DNA from: DATEJJ01 sp051986465
GTDB lineage: Bacteria > Actinomycetota > Actinomycetes > Mycobacteriales > Micromonosporaceae
DNA length: 26,303 nt
Reading direction: 5' to 3'
Assembly: GCA_051986465.1 (NCBI GenBank)
Contig: JBPYFB010000279.1
Coordinates: 1 to 26,303, forward strand
Below, piece after piece: positions 16,763 through 23,129 of the stretch. The translations under genes were made by a program, and so were the position numbers. Within the stretch, counting starts at the first letter, position 1. Each line of letters starts with the position of its first letter. The notes beneath the pieces were generated by a model. It saw only the letters and a program-made list of their open reading frames with translations. It searched no databases and was not told where the DNA came from.

Positions 16763-18016
16763 TCAGCCCGGGCCCGAGGTCGCCACGGCGGTGTCGGGCC
16801 CGGCCATGGGCGGGACGGTGCGCGCCGCGCCGCGCCGGGCGGCGGCGAGCATCGGGTACGCGAGGGCGAGCGTGAGCAGCACGCCCACGCCGGAGATGGC
16901 GAGCACCCAGCGCGGCCCGACCCACGCGAGCAGCGGACCGCCGATCCCGTACGCGACGGCCGCGGCCGCGTACGGGAAGGTGTAGACGGTGCCGAAGACC
17001 GTACCGAGCCGGTGCTGGGGTACGTGCTGCTGGATCAGCGTGTCGTTGGCGACGTTCTGCCAGCCGTTGCCGGCACCCGCGAGCGCCTGCCCGGCCAGCG
17101 CGACCGCCAGCACCGGACTGAGACCGGTGAGCAGGGTACCAGCGCCGAAGCCGGCCAGCGCCGCGTAGAGCACGAAGCTCGCGGCGAGCCGGGGGTGGCG
17201 GCGCATGAGCCGGGCGAGCAGCAGCGGTGCCACGATCATGCCGACCCCGAACGCGGTGCCCAGCGTGCCGACGAGCGCCGGGCTCGCCCGCAGGTTCGTC
17301 AGGCCCAGCGGGATGACCGCGACGTTGTCCAGCGCGGCGAAGACCACGCTGAGGAAGAACGCGACGCAGACCGCCCGTACCACCGGATCGCCCCACACCA
17401 CGGCGAGCCCGCCGCGCAGGCCGTCGGTGAAGGTTTCCTCGGGTTCCGCGGTCGCCGGCTCCTCGGGCGGCGCCAGCCGGCCCGCCGCGATGAGCACGGC
17501 CGACGTTGTGAACGTGGCCACGTTGACCAGCAGCGTCCCGGTCAGCCCGAGCCAGGCGAGGAGTACCCCACCCAGCGCGGGCCCAGCCGCGATGCCGATG
17601 TTGATGGCGACCGCGAGCTGCGCGTTGGCGGTCGGGATGTTGGACAGGCCGACCATGCGCGGCAGCAGGCTGCGCCCCGACGGCGTGAACAGGGTGGCGA
17701 GCGTGGTGGTGGCGGCGATCAGCACCAGCAGTACCGGCAGCGGCGGGCCGGTCAGCGCGAGCACCAGGTACAGCGCGGCCTGCCCGAGGTCGCAGCCCAC
17801 CATGAGCAGGCGCTGGTTGTACCGGTCGGCGAGCGCGCCCAGCACCGGACCCAGCAGGCGCGGTGCGGTACCGGCGAGCAGCAGCAGCCCCACGGCTGTC
17901 GCGCCCCGCCCGGCGAAGACCGCGATCAGCAGTGCGGTGTGCGCGATCTGGTCGCCCGCGTACGACGTGAGCCGGCCGAGCCAGTACCGGCGGAAGGCCG
18001 GATTGGCCAGCAACAC
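16763..18016 (-). CDS. MFS transporter
   Basis: A 417-aa major facilitator with about 12 hydrophobic segments. It opens with NPAFRRYWLGRLTSYAGDQI, typical of the MFS_3/enterobactin-exporter-like group, and has the loop 2-3 motif LGALADRYNQR near 60-70 (the G-x-LADR-xxRR signature). A second-half counterpart (LLARLMRRHPR) is present. The group mostly exports drugs or siderophores; the cargo here is unknown. GTG 18016 lies 3 nt after the CRP-family gene stop on the same strand with no SD of its own, so translation is probably coupled and the regulator may control it. It is convergent with the acidic protein gene, with 19 nt between the stops. Confidence 0.9.
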   Translation of the reverse strand: MLLANPAFRRYWLGRLTSYAGDQIAHTALLIAVFAGRGATAVGLLLLAGTAPRLLGPVLGALADRYNQRLLMVGCDLGQAALYLVLALTGPPLPVLLVLIAATTTLATLFTPSGRSLLPRMVGLSNIPTANAQLAVAINIGIAAGPALGGVLLAWLGLTGTLLVNVATFTTSAVLIAAGRLAPPEEPATAEPEETFTDGLRGGLAVVWGDPVVRAVCVAFFLSVVFAALDNVAVIPLGLTNLRASPALVGTLGTAFGVGMIVAPLLLARLMRRHPRLAASFVLYAALAGFGAGTLLTGLSPVLAVALAGQALAGAGNGWQNVANDTLIQQHVPQHRLGTVFGTVYTFPYAAAAVAYGIGGPLLAWVGPRWVLAISGVGVLLTLALAYPMLAAARRGAARTVPPMAGPDTAVATSGPG

Positions 18017-18019
18017 CCG

Positions 18020-18712
18020 CTACCGGTCCGCCATGCCGGCCCGGCGGCGCAGCGCGGCGAGGTCGAGGATGACGATGCGCCGCCCCTCGGTGCGCAGCCA
18101 GCCCCGGTTGGCGAAGGAGCCGATCGCCTGGTTGACGCTCTGCCGCGAGCCGCCCGCCATCTCCGCGAGCTGGCTCTGGTTGAGCTCAATGGTGATCATC
18201 GGTGCCTGGCTGTCCCCGGCGAGGCGTACCAGCGTCTTGGCGACCCGGCCGGGCAGGTCCAGGAAGACGTGGTCGGCGTTCTGGTCGGTCAGGCGGCGGA
18301 TGAGCGTGCCGAGCGAGCGCATCACCGCGTCGAGGATGCGCGAGTTGGCGTGAACCAGCTCGATGAAGGCGCCACGGGACAGCGCGAGCGCCGAGGTGTC
18401 CTCGATCGCCTCCGCGGATGCGGAGCGCGCGGCACCGTCCAGAAGGGACACCTCGCCGAGCACTTCGGGCGGCCGCATCACGTTGAGCACCGCGCGCTCG
18501 CCAGTGGGCGAGGTGCGGAACACCGCGACGGCGCCGCGACGCAGCACGATCAGGGATTCGCCGGGATCGTTTTCCACAAACAGCAGCTGACCCTTGCGGT
18601 ACGTGCGAGGGACGGCGGCGGCGATCACCCTCTGCCGCACCTCAGGTTCGAGGGAGGCGAACAGAGGGACGCCGGTCAGCGCGTCGCCGGGCTCCGGCAG
18701 CCGTCCATCCAC
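18020..18712 (-). CDS. CRP/FNR-family transcriptional regulator
   Basis: A 230-aa regulator. GTG 18712 is chosen because GGGGAGGGG sits 8 nt upstream; the longer reading to 18841 adds an unlikely N-terminus. The cyclic-nucleotide domain (about 14-130) has a phosphate-binding cassette GEVSLLDGAARSASA with Glu87, Arg96 and Ser97, matching the Glu-Arg-Ser set that contacts cAMP in E. coli CRP, so cAMP binding is plausible. A long helix links to a winged HTH at about 177-212 (LNQSQLAEMAGGSRQSVNQAIGSFANRGWL). No cysteine cluster is present, so it is not an FNR-type oxygen sensor. It heads an operon with the MFS gene, and a predicted adenylate cyclase lies two genes downstream on the same strand. 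Confidence 0.93.
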   Translation of the reverse strand: MDGRLPEPGDALTGVPLFASLEPEVRQRVIAAAVPRTYRKGQLLFVENDPGESLIVLRRGAVAVFRTSPTGERAVLNVMRPPEVLGEVSLLDGAARSASAEAIEDTSALALSRGAFIELVHANSRILDAVMRSLGTLIRRLTDQNADHVFLDLPGRVAKTLVRLAGDSQAPMITIELNQSQLAEMAGGSRQSVNQAIGSFANRGWLRTEGRRIVILDLAALRRRAGMADR

Positions 18713-19033
18713 GGGCCAAACCCCTCCCCGGTCAGACCCAGCCGAACTGCACCAGCTTCGGCCGACTAAATAGATCATGACGTTTTCGTGGCAGGATGTA
18801 CACCCCCATGCACACCCAGTTGCGATAGCGTCACACCACACACCATCGCGAGGCAGAGTAGCTGGTCACACCTGAGGTAGGCGAGCGCGGGTCGGTAACG
18901 AAACGCCCGGTTCACCCCTCGGACGATGCGTTAGGGGAGCTGGCAGCACCAATTGGCTGGCATCGACGACCGGTTCGGCTGGTCCCGGGTCGCCGCCGGG
19001 TGCGACCAACTGGCTGGGCGCGATAATCGGGCG
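18713..19033. other. 321-nt divergent intergenic region between crp-like and APH-like genes
   Basis: No convincing gene is seen. It holds an A/T-richer patch at 18764-18787, unusual for this genome, which probably carries the crp-like promoter, and a six-codon ATG...TAG reading frame at 18808-18828 that may be chance. TCACA at 18831-18835 is a CRP half-site without a proper partner. An in-frame TTG at 18953 could extend the APH-like gene into this region. Confidence 0.5.
19022..19027 (+). promoter_or_regulatory. -10 box GATAAT of a leaderless-type promoter for the APH-like gene
   Basis: GATAAT ends 6 nt before GTG 19034, and no SD precedes that start. This position supports GTG 19034 over the upstream TTG 18953. 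Confidence 0.45.
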
Positions 19034-19918
19034 GTGGTCCCGGATGACCAGATCCGCGCCGCGCTGCGCACGCGGTGGCAGCTGACGCCCGACGAGTGCG
19101 CGCCGCTGTCCACATCGGAGCGGGCGACGACGTGGCTGGTGACGATCGGGGACGACCGGTACGTCGCGAAGCTGGTACCCGAGTCCGGGTACCAGCAGTT
19201 CCAGGCGAGCCTCTCTGTCGCCGAGCACCTCGAACGGATCGGGGTCGCCGTGGGTGGCCCGGTGTGGTCGGTCGACGGCCTGCTCGCGGTACCCGTACCC
19301 GAAGGGGCACTCGCCGTGCTGCGGTACGTGCCGGGGCGCGGGCTGGACGCGGCCGACCCCGTCGACCAGCTCTGGATGGGTGACCTGCTCGGCGCCGTTC
19401 ACCGTGGCCTGGCCGGGTTCAGCCAACCGCACCTGGTCCGGCTCCGGCCGCTCAACCCGGACCTGCCGCACCTGTCCCTCGAACCGTGGCTGCGTCCGGC
19501 CGTCGCCGCCGCGAGCGCCGGGCTGGTCCGGCTCACCGTCACCGAGCAGCTCACCTACGGCGTGGTACACGGCGATCCGCAGCCCGGGTCGTTCCGCCTG
19601 GATCCGCATACCGGCCGCACGGCTCTGATCGGATGGGACAGTGTCGCGGTCGGGTTGCTGATGTTCGACGTGGCCAACGCGGTCGCCTACGCGGGCGGGC
19701 CGGAGCGCGCGCACGACCTGCTCGACGGGTACCGCTCGGCCGGGCCCCTGTCGGCGGCGGAGATCGAAACGGCGCTCCAGGTGGTGCTGCGGTGCCGGTG
19801 GGCGCGGCGGGCGGAGCGCTGCGCCCGGCGCATCGCGGAGCGTCCGGACGACGCCGAGCGGGCCTGGTTGGGGCTGCACGAGGCGCGGGACGCGCTGGCC
19901 GCCCTCACCCAGGCGTAG
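19034..19918 (+). CDS. Degenerate APH/choline-kinase-fold protein (possible pseudokinase)
   Basis: A 294-aa protein from GTG 19034 (a TTG at 18953 would add 27 poorly structured residues). The aminoglycoside phosphotransferase-like fold is recognisable: the nucleotide-binding lysine in RYVAKLV (Lys46), the Brenner-type motif VVHGDPQPGSF and a C-terminal helical lobe. His179 and Asp181 of HGD are kept, but the expected metal-binding Asn (HGDxxxxN) is Ser186, and the second metal-binding Asp of the IDW motif is Gly200 (IGWD). Phosphotransfer is therefore doubtful; the protein may bind nucleotide or a partner without catalysis, unless Asp202 stands in. RNase AS follows after 30 nt on the same strand. 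Confidence 0.8.
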   Translation: MVPDDQIRAALRTRWQLTPDECAPLSTSERATTWLVTIGDDRYVAKLVPESGYQQFQASLSVAEHLERIGVAVGGPVWSVDGLLAVPVPEGALAVLRYVPGRGLDAADPVDQLWMGDLLGAVHRGLAGFSQPHLVRLRPLNPDLPHLSLEPWLRPAVAAASAGLVRLTVTEQLTYGVVHGDPQPGSFRLDPHTGRTALIGWDSVAVGLLMFDVANAVAYAGGPERAHDLLDGYRSAGPLSAAEIETALQVVLRCRWARRAERCARRIAERPDDAERAWLGLHEARDALAALTQA

Positions 19919-19948
19919 CCGCCCGCGCCGGCCTGGCAGGATGGCGCG

Positions 19949-20455
19949 GTGACGTACCGGTACTTCTACGACTGCGAGTTCATCGAGGACGGCCGCACCG
20001 TCGAGCTCGTGTCGATCGGTGTGGTCGATGAGCAGGGCCGCGAGTTCTACGCGGTCTCCACGGAGTTCGACGCCGCACGCGCCGTGCCGTGGGTACGCCG
20101 CAACGTGCTGGACAAGCTCCCCTCGCCCGCCGACCCGGCCTGGCGCACCCGGGAGCGTATCCGCGAGGACCTGTACGCGTTCCTCGTCGCGCCGCTGCGC
20201 GAGCGGGCCGGCGAGGAGATCGAACTGTGGGCGTGGTACGCCGCGTACGACCACGTCGCCCTCGCGCAGCTGTGGGGACCGATGCCGGCACTGCCCCGGG
20301 ATATCCCGCGCTTCACGAAGGATCTTCGCCAGCTCTGGGATGACCGCGGCCGGCCACCGCTGCCCGACGCCTCTGGCAGGCACGACGCGCTGGTGGATGC
20401 GCGCCACAACCTGGCCCGCTGGCGGGCGCTTTCGGCGGTGCCGCGGCCGAGCTGA
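19949..20455 (+). CDS. 3'-5' exoribonuclease of the RNase AS (DEDDh) family
   Basis: A 168-aa exonuclease matching the mycobacterial RNase AS (Rv2179c) type, which trims adenylate-rich RNA 3' ends. The catalytic acids are present: Asp8 and Glu10 in YDCEF at the N-terminus, Asp101 in AYDHVALAQL, and His145 with Asp150 in RHDALVDARHN. Length is as expected for the single-domain family. GTG 19949 gives the correct N-terminus; a CAGGAT box 6 nt upstream could serve a leaderless transcript, and no strong SD is seen. In M. tuberculosis the homologue neighbours the DAHP synthase gene, as I recall; here about six genes separate the two. Confidence 0.92.
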   Translation: MTYRYFYDCEFIEDGRTVELVSIGVVDEQGREFYAVSTEFDAARAVPWVRRNVLDKLPSPADPAWRTRERIREDLYAFLVAPLRERAGEEIELWAWYAAYDHVALAQLWGPMPALPRDIPRFTKDLRQLWDDRGRPPLPDASGRHDALVDARHNLARWRALSAVPRPS

Positions 20456-20608
20456 GACCCCGGGGGCGGCGCGGTCGCCGGCGCTTGAGGAGGCTAAAGT
20501 GCGCAGGGGTAACCCGACCGGAGCGGCAGCGTCGCCGATCGATCCGGGCCACGCTCGGCCGGACGTCGCCGGGCACACAATCTAACCGGAACTGCGACCG
20601 CCTGACCG

Positions 20609-20629
20609 CGAGGCCCGAGCCGGGCCTCG
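20609..20629 (+). promoter_or_regulatory. Perfect 9-bp hairpin in the pfk leader
   Basis: CGAGGCCCG and CGGGCCTCG flank a 3-nt loop, 43 nt before the pfk start. There is no T-run after it. It could be a terminator for upstream transcripts or a leader element of pfk. A TAAAGT box at 20495-20500 is a weak promoter candidate further upstream. Confidence 0.45.
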
Positions 20630-20672
20630 GTGGCGGCCGACTCGCGACCCGACATTGGAGGACGACCAGATC

Positions 20673-21701
20673 ATGCGTATCGGAGTGCTGACCGGAGGCG
20701 GCGACTGCCCAGGCCTCAACGCGGTGATCCGAGCGGTGGTACGCAAGGGGGTCACCACCTACGGGCACGAGTTCGTCGGGTTCCGGGACGGCTGGCGGGG
20801 ACCGCTGGAGGGCCTCACCAAGCCGCTGGGCGTCGCCGAGGTGCGCGGCATCCTGCCTCGGGGCGGCACGATCCTCGGCTCCTCGCGGACCAACCCCTTC
20901 AAGATCGAGGGGGGCGTCGAGCGGATCAAGGCGAACCTCGCGGAGCTCGGCGTGGACGCGCTGGTCGCGATCGGCGGCGAGGACACCCTCGGGGTCGCCA
21001 CCAAGCTCGACGAGCTGGGTGTGAAGGTCGTCGGGGTACCGAAGACGATCGACAACGACCTGGGCGCCACCGACTACACGTTCGGCTTCGACACCGCGGT
21101 CAACATCGCGATGGAGGCGATCGACCGGCTGCACACGACGGCGGAGAGCCACCACCGGACCCTGGTGGTCGAGGTGATGGGGCGGCACGCCGGCTGGATC
21201 GCGCTGCACGCCGGGCTCGCCGGCGGCGCCAACGTGATCCTGCTGCCCGAGCGCAAGTTCGACGTCGACGAGGTATCCGCGTACGTCGAGAAGCGGTTCC
21301 AGACCCAGTACGCGCCGATCGTCGTCGTGGCCGAGGGTGCCGCCCCGCTCGACGGCCAGATGCAGCTGCACAAACAGGAGCTGGACGCGTTCGGGCACGT
21401 ACGGCTGGGTGGCATCGGGCAGTGGCTGGCCGAGCAGCTGGAGGCGCGTACCGGCAAGGAGGCCCGTACCGTGGTGCTGGGCCACATCCAGCGCGGCGGT
21501 ACCCCGACCGCGTTCGATCGGGTACTCGCGACCCGGTTCGGCCTGCAGGCGATGGACGCGGTGCACGAGGGCGACTTCGGCAAGATGGTGGCCCTGCGCG
21601 GTACCGAGATCGCGCGGGTACCGCTGAAGGAGGCGACCCGCGAGCTGAAGACCGTACCGGTCGAGCGGTACACCGAGGCCGAGGTGTTCTTTGGGTCCTG
21701 A
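20673..21701 (+). CDS. pfkA: 6-phosphofructokinase with pyrophosphate-type signature
   Basis: A 342-aa phosphofructokinase starting at ATG 20673, 11 nt after GGAGG. It opens with MRIGVLTGGGDCPGLNA, the family's glycine-rich phosphate site, and carries the catalytic PKTIDND (124-129, base Asp127), the substrate motif MGRHAGWIA near 170 and GHIQRGG in the C-terminal half. The donor-specificity positions are Asp104 (GGEDT) and Lys124 (PKTID). In E. coli ATP enzymes both are Gly; Asp104 with Lys124 is the set reported for pyrophosphate-dependent PFKs such as that of Amycolatopsis methanolica. The enzyme is therefore more likely PPi-dependent and reversible. The next gene begins at or before the stop codon, so pfk and proC are co-translated. 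Confidence 0.93.
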   Translation: MRIGVLTGGGDCPGLNAVIRAVVRKGVTTYGHEFVGFRDGWRGPLEGLTKPLGVAEVRGILPRGGTILGSSRTNPFKIEGGVERIKANLAELGVDALVAIGGEDTLGVATKLDELGVKVVGVPKTIDNDLGATDYTFGFDTAVNIAMEAIDRLHTTAESHHRTLVVEVMGRHAGWIALHAGLAGGANVILLPERKFDVDEVSAYVEKRFQTQYAPIVVVAEGAAPLDGQMQLHKQELDAFGHVRLGGIGQWLAEQLEARTGKEARTVVLGHIQRGGTPTAFDRVLATRFGLQAMDAVHEGDFGKMVALRGTEIARVPLKEATRELKTVPVERYTEAEVFFGS

Positions 21702-21702
21702 C

Positions 21703-22506
21703 GTGCACACCGTCGCGGTACTGGGCGCCGGCAAGATCGGCGAGGTACTGCTGTCCGGGCTGTTGCGCTCGGGTTGGCCCGTCGGGCGGCTGCTGGCCAC
21801 CACCCGACGGGCCGATCGGGCACTCGAGTTGACCGGCCGGTACGGGATCCGGGTGGTCGACAACGAGACCGCCGTTACCGAGGCCGACGTGCTCGCCGTC
21901 GCGGTCAAGCCGCAGGATGCCGGCGCGCTCCTTGCCGACCTGGGCCCGAAGGTGCCGGCCGGAAAGCTGGTCGTGTCGCTCTGCGCCGGCCTGCCCACGT
22001 CGTTCTTCGCCAAATGGCTGCCGGAGGGCACGCCCGTGGTGCGGGTCATGACGAACACGCCCGCCCTCGTCGACGAGGCGATGTCGGCGATCTCGGCGGG
22101 ACCGTTCGCGAGCTCCGCGCACCTCGCACTGGCCGAGGAGATGTTCGCGCCGCTGGGCCGGACCATCCGGGTACCCGAGTCGCAGCAGGACGCGGTGACC
22201 GCGCTCTCCGGCTCCGGGCCGGCGTACTTCTACTACCTGGTCGAGGCGATGACCGACGCCGGCATCCTGCTCGGCCTGCCGCGCCAGGTGGCGCACGACC
22301 TGATCGTGCAGACCGCGATCGGCTCGGCCATCATGCTGCGCGAGTCGGGGGAGCACCCGGTGAAGCTGCGCGAGGCGGTGACCTCGCCGGCCGGTACCAC
22401 GATCAGCGCCATCCGGGAACTGGAGAACCACGGCGTACGCGCCGCGCTGCTCGCCGCCCTGGAGGCCGCTCGGGACCGGGCCCGCGAGATCGCGGAGCAG
22501 GCTTAA
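21703..22506 (+). CDS. proC: Pyrroline-5-carboxylate reductase
   Basis: A 267-aa enzyme making proline from pyrroline-5-carboxylate with NAD(P)H. The Rossmann motif VAVLGAGKIGEVLLSGL is at the N-terminus, VKPQD is near 69-73, and the dimerisation/active region has ALSGSGPAYFYYLVEAM and the C-terminal signature VTSPAGTTISAI. GTG 21703 gives the typical MHTVAVLGAGKIG start, 1 nt after the pfk stop; TTG 21691, inside pfk, has better SD spacing (GAGG) and would add four residues. Length is normal. The stop TAA also forms the first bases of the -10 box of the next gene. Confidence 0.94.
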   Translation: MHTVAVLGAGKIGEVLLSGLLRSGWPVGRLLATTRRADRALELTGRYGIRVVDNETAVTEADVLAVAVKPQDAGALLADLGPKVPAGKLVVSLCAGLPTSFFAKWLPEGTPVVRVMTNTPALVDEAMSAISAGPFASSAHLALAEEMFAPLGRTIRVPESQQDAVTALSGSGPAYFYYLVEAMTDAGILLGLPRQVAHDLIVQTAIGSAIMLRESGEHPVKLREAVTSPAGTTISAIRELENHGVRAALLAALEAARDRAREIAEQA

Positions 22507-22509
22507 GGT
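22504..22509 (+). promoter_or_regulatory. -10 box TAAGGT overlapping the proC stop
   Basis: TAAGGT contains the proC stop codon and lies 6 nt before GTG 22516, which has no SD. This matches the leaderless layout seen at other genes in the window. Confidence 0.45.
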
Positions 22510-22515
22510 TCTGTC

Positions 22516-22878
22516 GTGCTGACCCTCTCCGACGCTCGGCTCGCGCTCGCGGCGCTGCGCCCGCGTATCGAGGGGGTCATCGCGCTGCGCGCCGACCTCA
22601 CCGAGTTGCGCGTCGACCTGGAGCGCGACCAAACCAGTCCGCTGGGCGGGCTGGCCGAGGCGAAGGCGTTGGAGGCCCGGCTCTTCAGCGACCTCGAATA
22701 CCTGGCCGGCCAGGGTGCGGACGTGAAGGGGTACGCGCCGCTGCTGCTCGACTTCCCCGGCGAGATCGACGGGGTACCTGTGTACTGGTGCTGGCTGGAG
22801 GGCGACCCGGACATCGCGTGGTACCACCGGGTGGACTGCGGGTTCGCCGGCCGGCGCCCGGTATCCGCGCTGGATTAA
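22516..22878 (+). CDS. DUF2203 family protein
   Basis: A 120-aa protein with the DUF2203 pattern: an N-terminal coiled helix pair (SDARLALAALRPRIEGVI, then a Leu/Arg-rich helix) and a C-terminal conserved block with DVKGYAPLLLDFPGEIDG, VYWCWLEGDPDIAWYHRVD and GFAGRRPVSAL. The strongly conserved Trp/Cys/Trp and His suggest a metal- or ligand-binding face, but no function is established that I know of. It starts at GTG 22516 without an SD, with TAAGGT 6 nt upstream, so it may have its own leaderless transcript in addition to read-through from pfk-proC. After its stop, GCGCCCGGGCGC is a 12-nt palindrome that could weakly terminate. Confidence 0.85.
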   Translation: MLTLSDARLALAALRPRIEGVIALRADLTELRVDLERDQTSPLGGLAEAKALEARLFSDLEYLAGQGADVKGYAPLLLDFPGEIDGVPVYWCWLEGDPDIAWYHRVDCGFAGRRPVSALD

Positions 22879-22907
22879 ACCGGCTGCGCCCGGGCGCCTG
22901 CCGCCCG

Positions 22908-22913
22908 TACCCT
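22908..22913 (+). promoter_or_regulatory. -10 box TACCCT of a leaderless-type promoter for the tuf leader ORF
   Basis: TACCCT lies 6 nt before ATG 22920 with no SD, the same arrangement as at other starts here. Transcription from it would cover the short ORF and the whole tuf leader. Confidence 0.45.
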
Positions 22914-22919
22914 CATCGC

Positions 22920-23009
22920 ATGTTCCTCTCCGCCGACCTGCTGGCGCCCATCGGCGCCACATCGATGTCGGCGGCCTCTCTGCTACTCGCGGACGGCGCC
23001 CGACGGTGA
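22920..23009 (+). CDS. Putative 29-aa leader peptide upstream of the EF-Tu paralogue
   Basis: An ATG-to-TGA frame of 29 residues (MFLSADLLAPIGATSMSAAS, then LLLADGARR). It starts 6 nt after a TACCCT box. It is Leu/Ser/Ala-rich with a Leu triplet (CTG CTA CTC, including the rare codon CTA) at residues 21-23, and its stop codon shares its last base with the left arm of a 10-bp hairpin. It has no enzyme-like features. Position and form fit a regulatory leader peptide whose translation would affect the downstream hairpins; it could equally be a chance ORF in a 251-nt gap. It is too short for family recognition. Confidence 0.35.
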   Translation: MFLSADLLAPIGATSMSAASLLLADGARR

Positions 23010-23046
23010 CCCTCCTCCCGCAGTAGCAGGACCGACGGAGGAGGGT
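23009..23046 (+). promoter_or_regulatory. Leader hairpin 1 (10-bp perfect stem) at the leader ORF stop
   Basis: ACCCTCCTCC (23009-23018) pairs exactly with GGAGGAGGGT (23037-23046) around an 18-nt loop. A ribosome finishing the leader ORF would block the left arm. No T-run follows. Confidence 0.55.
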
Positions 23047-23084
23047 GCCGGCGCACCGGACACCCCCTATCGTCGGGGGTCCGG
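23043..23084 (+). promoter_or_regulatory. Two mutually exclusive leader hairpins
   Basis: GGGTGCCGG (23043-23051) can pair with CCGGACACCC (23056-23065; 9 bp, one bulged A, CGCA loop). Alternatively CCGGACACCCCC (23056-23067) can pair with GGGGGTCCGG (23075-23084; 10 bp with a 2-nt bulge). The first form also destroys hairpin 1 by using its right arm, so the leader can switch between two folds. Confidence 0.45.
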
Positions 23085-23091
23085 CCAGGGT

Positions 23092-23119
23092 CCTGTGTTT
23101 CCACCAACCACGACACAGG
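23092..23119 (+). promoter_or_regulatory. Hairpin over the ribosome binding site of the EF-Tu paralogue
   Basis: CCTGTGT (23092-23098) pairs with ACACAGG (23113-23119), whose end is the first part of the SD sequence AGGGAG (23117-23122). Flanking CCGG blocks (23081-23084 and 23123-23126) could extend the helix. It could hold back translation of the ATG at 23130. Confidence 0.45.
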
Positions 23120-23129
23120 GAGCCGGAAC

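Noticed and set aside
18808..18828. Six-codon ORF (MHTQLR) in the divergent intergenic region
   Set aside because: Very short, no SD or proper -10 box at leaderless distance, and far from the next gene; likely chance.
18821..18835. CRP-like operator TGCGA-N5-TCACA upstream of the crp-like gene
   Set aside because: Spacing is 5 instead of 6 and the left half is imperfect; too weak to call.
20485..20691. 68-codon ORF overlapping the pfk start
   Set aside because: Arg-rich, unstructured translation that runs into pfk in another frame; typical high-GC shadow frame.
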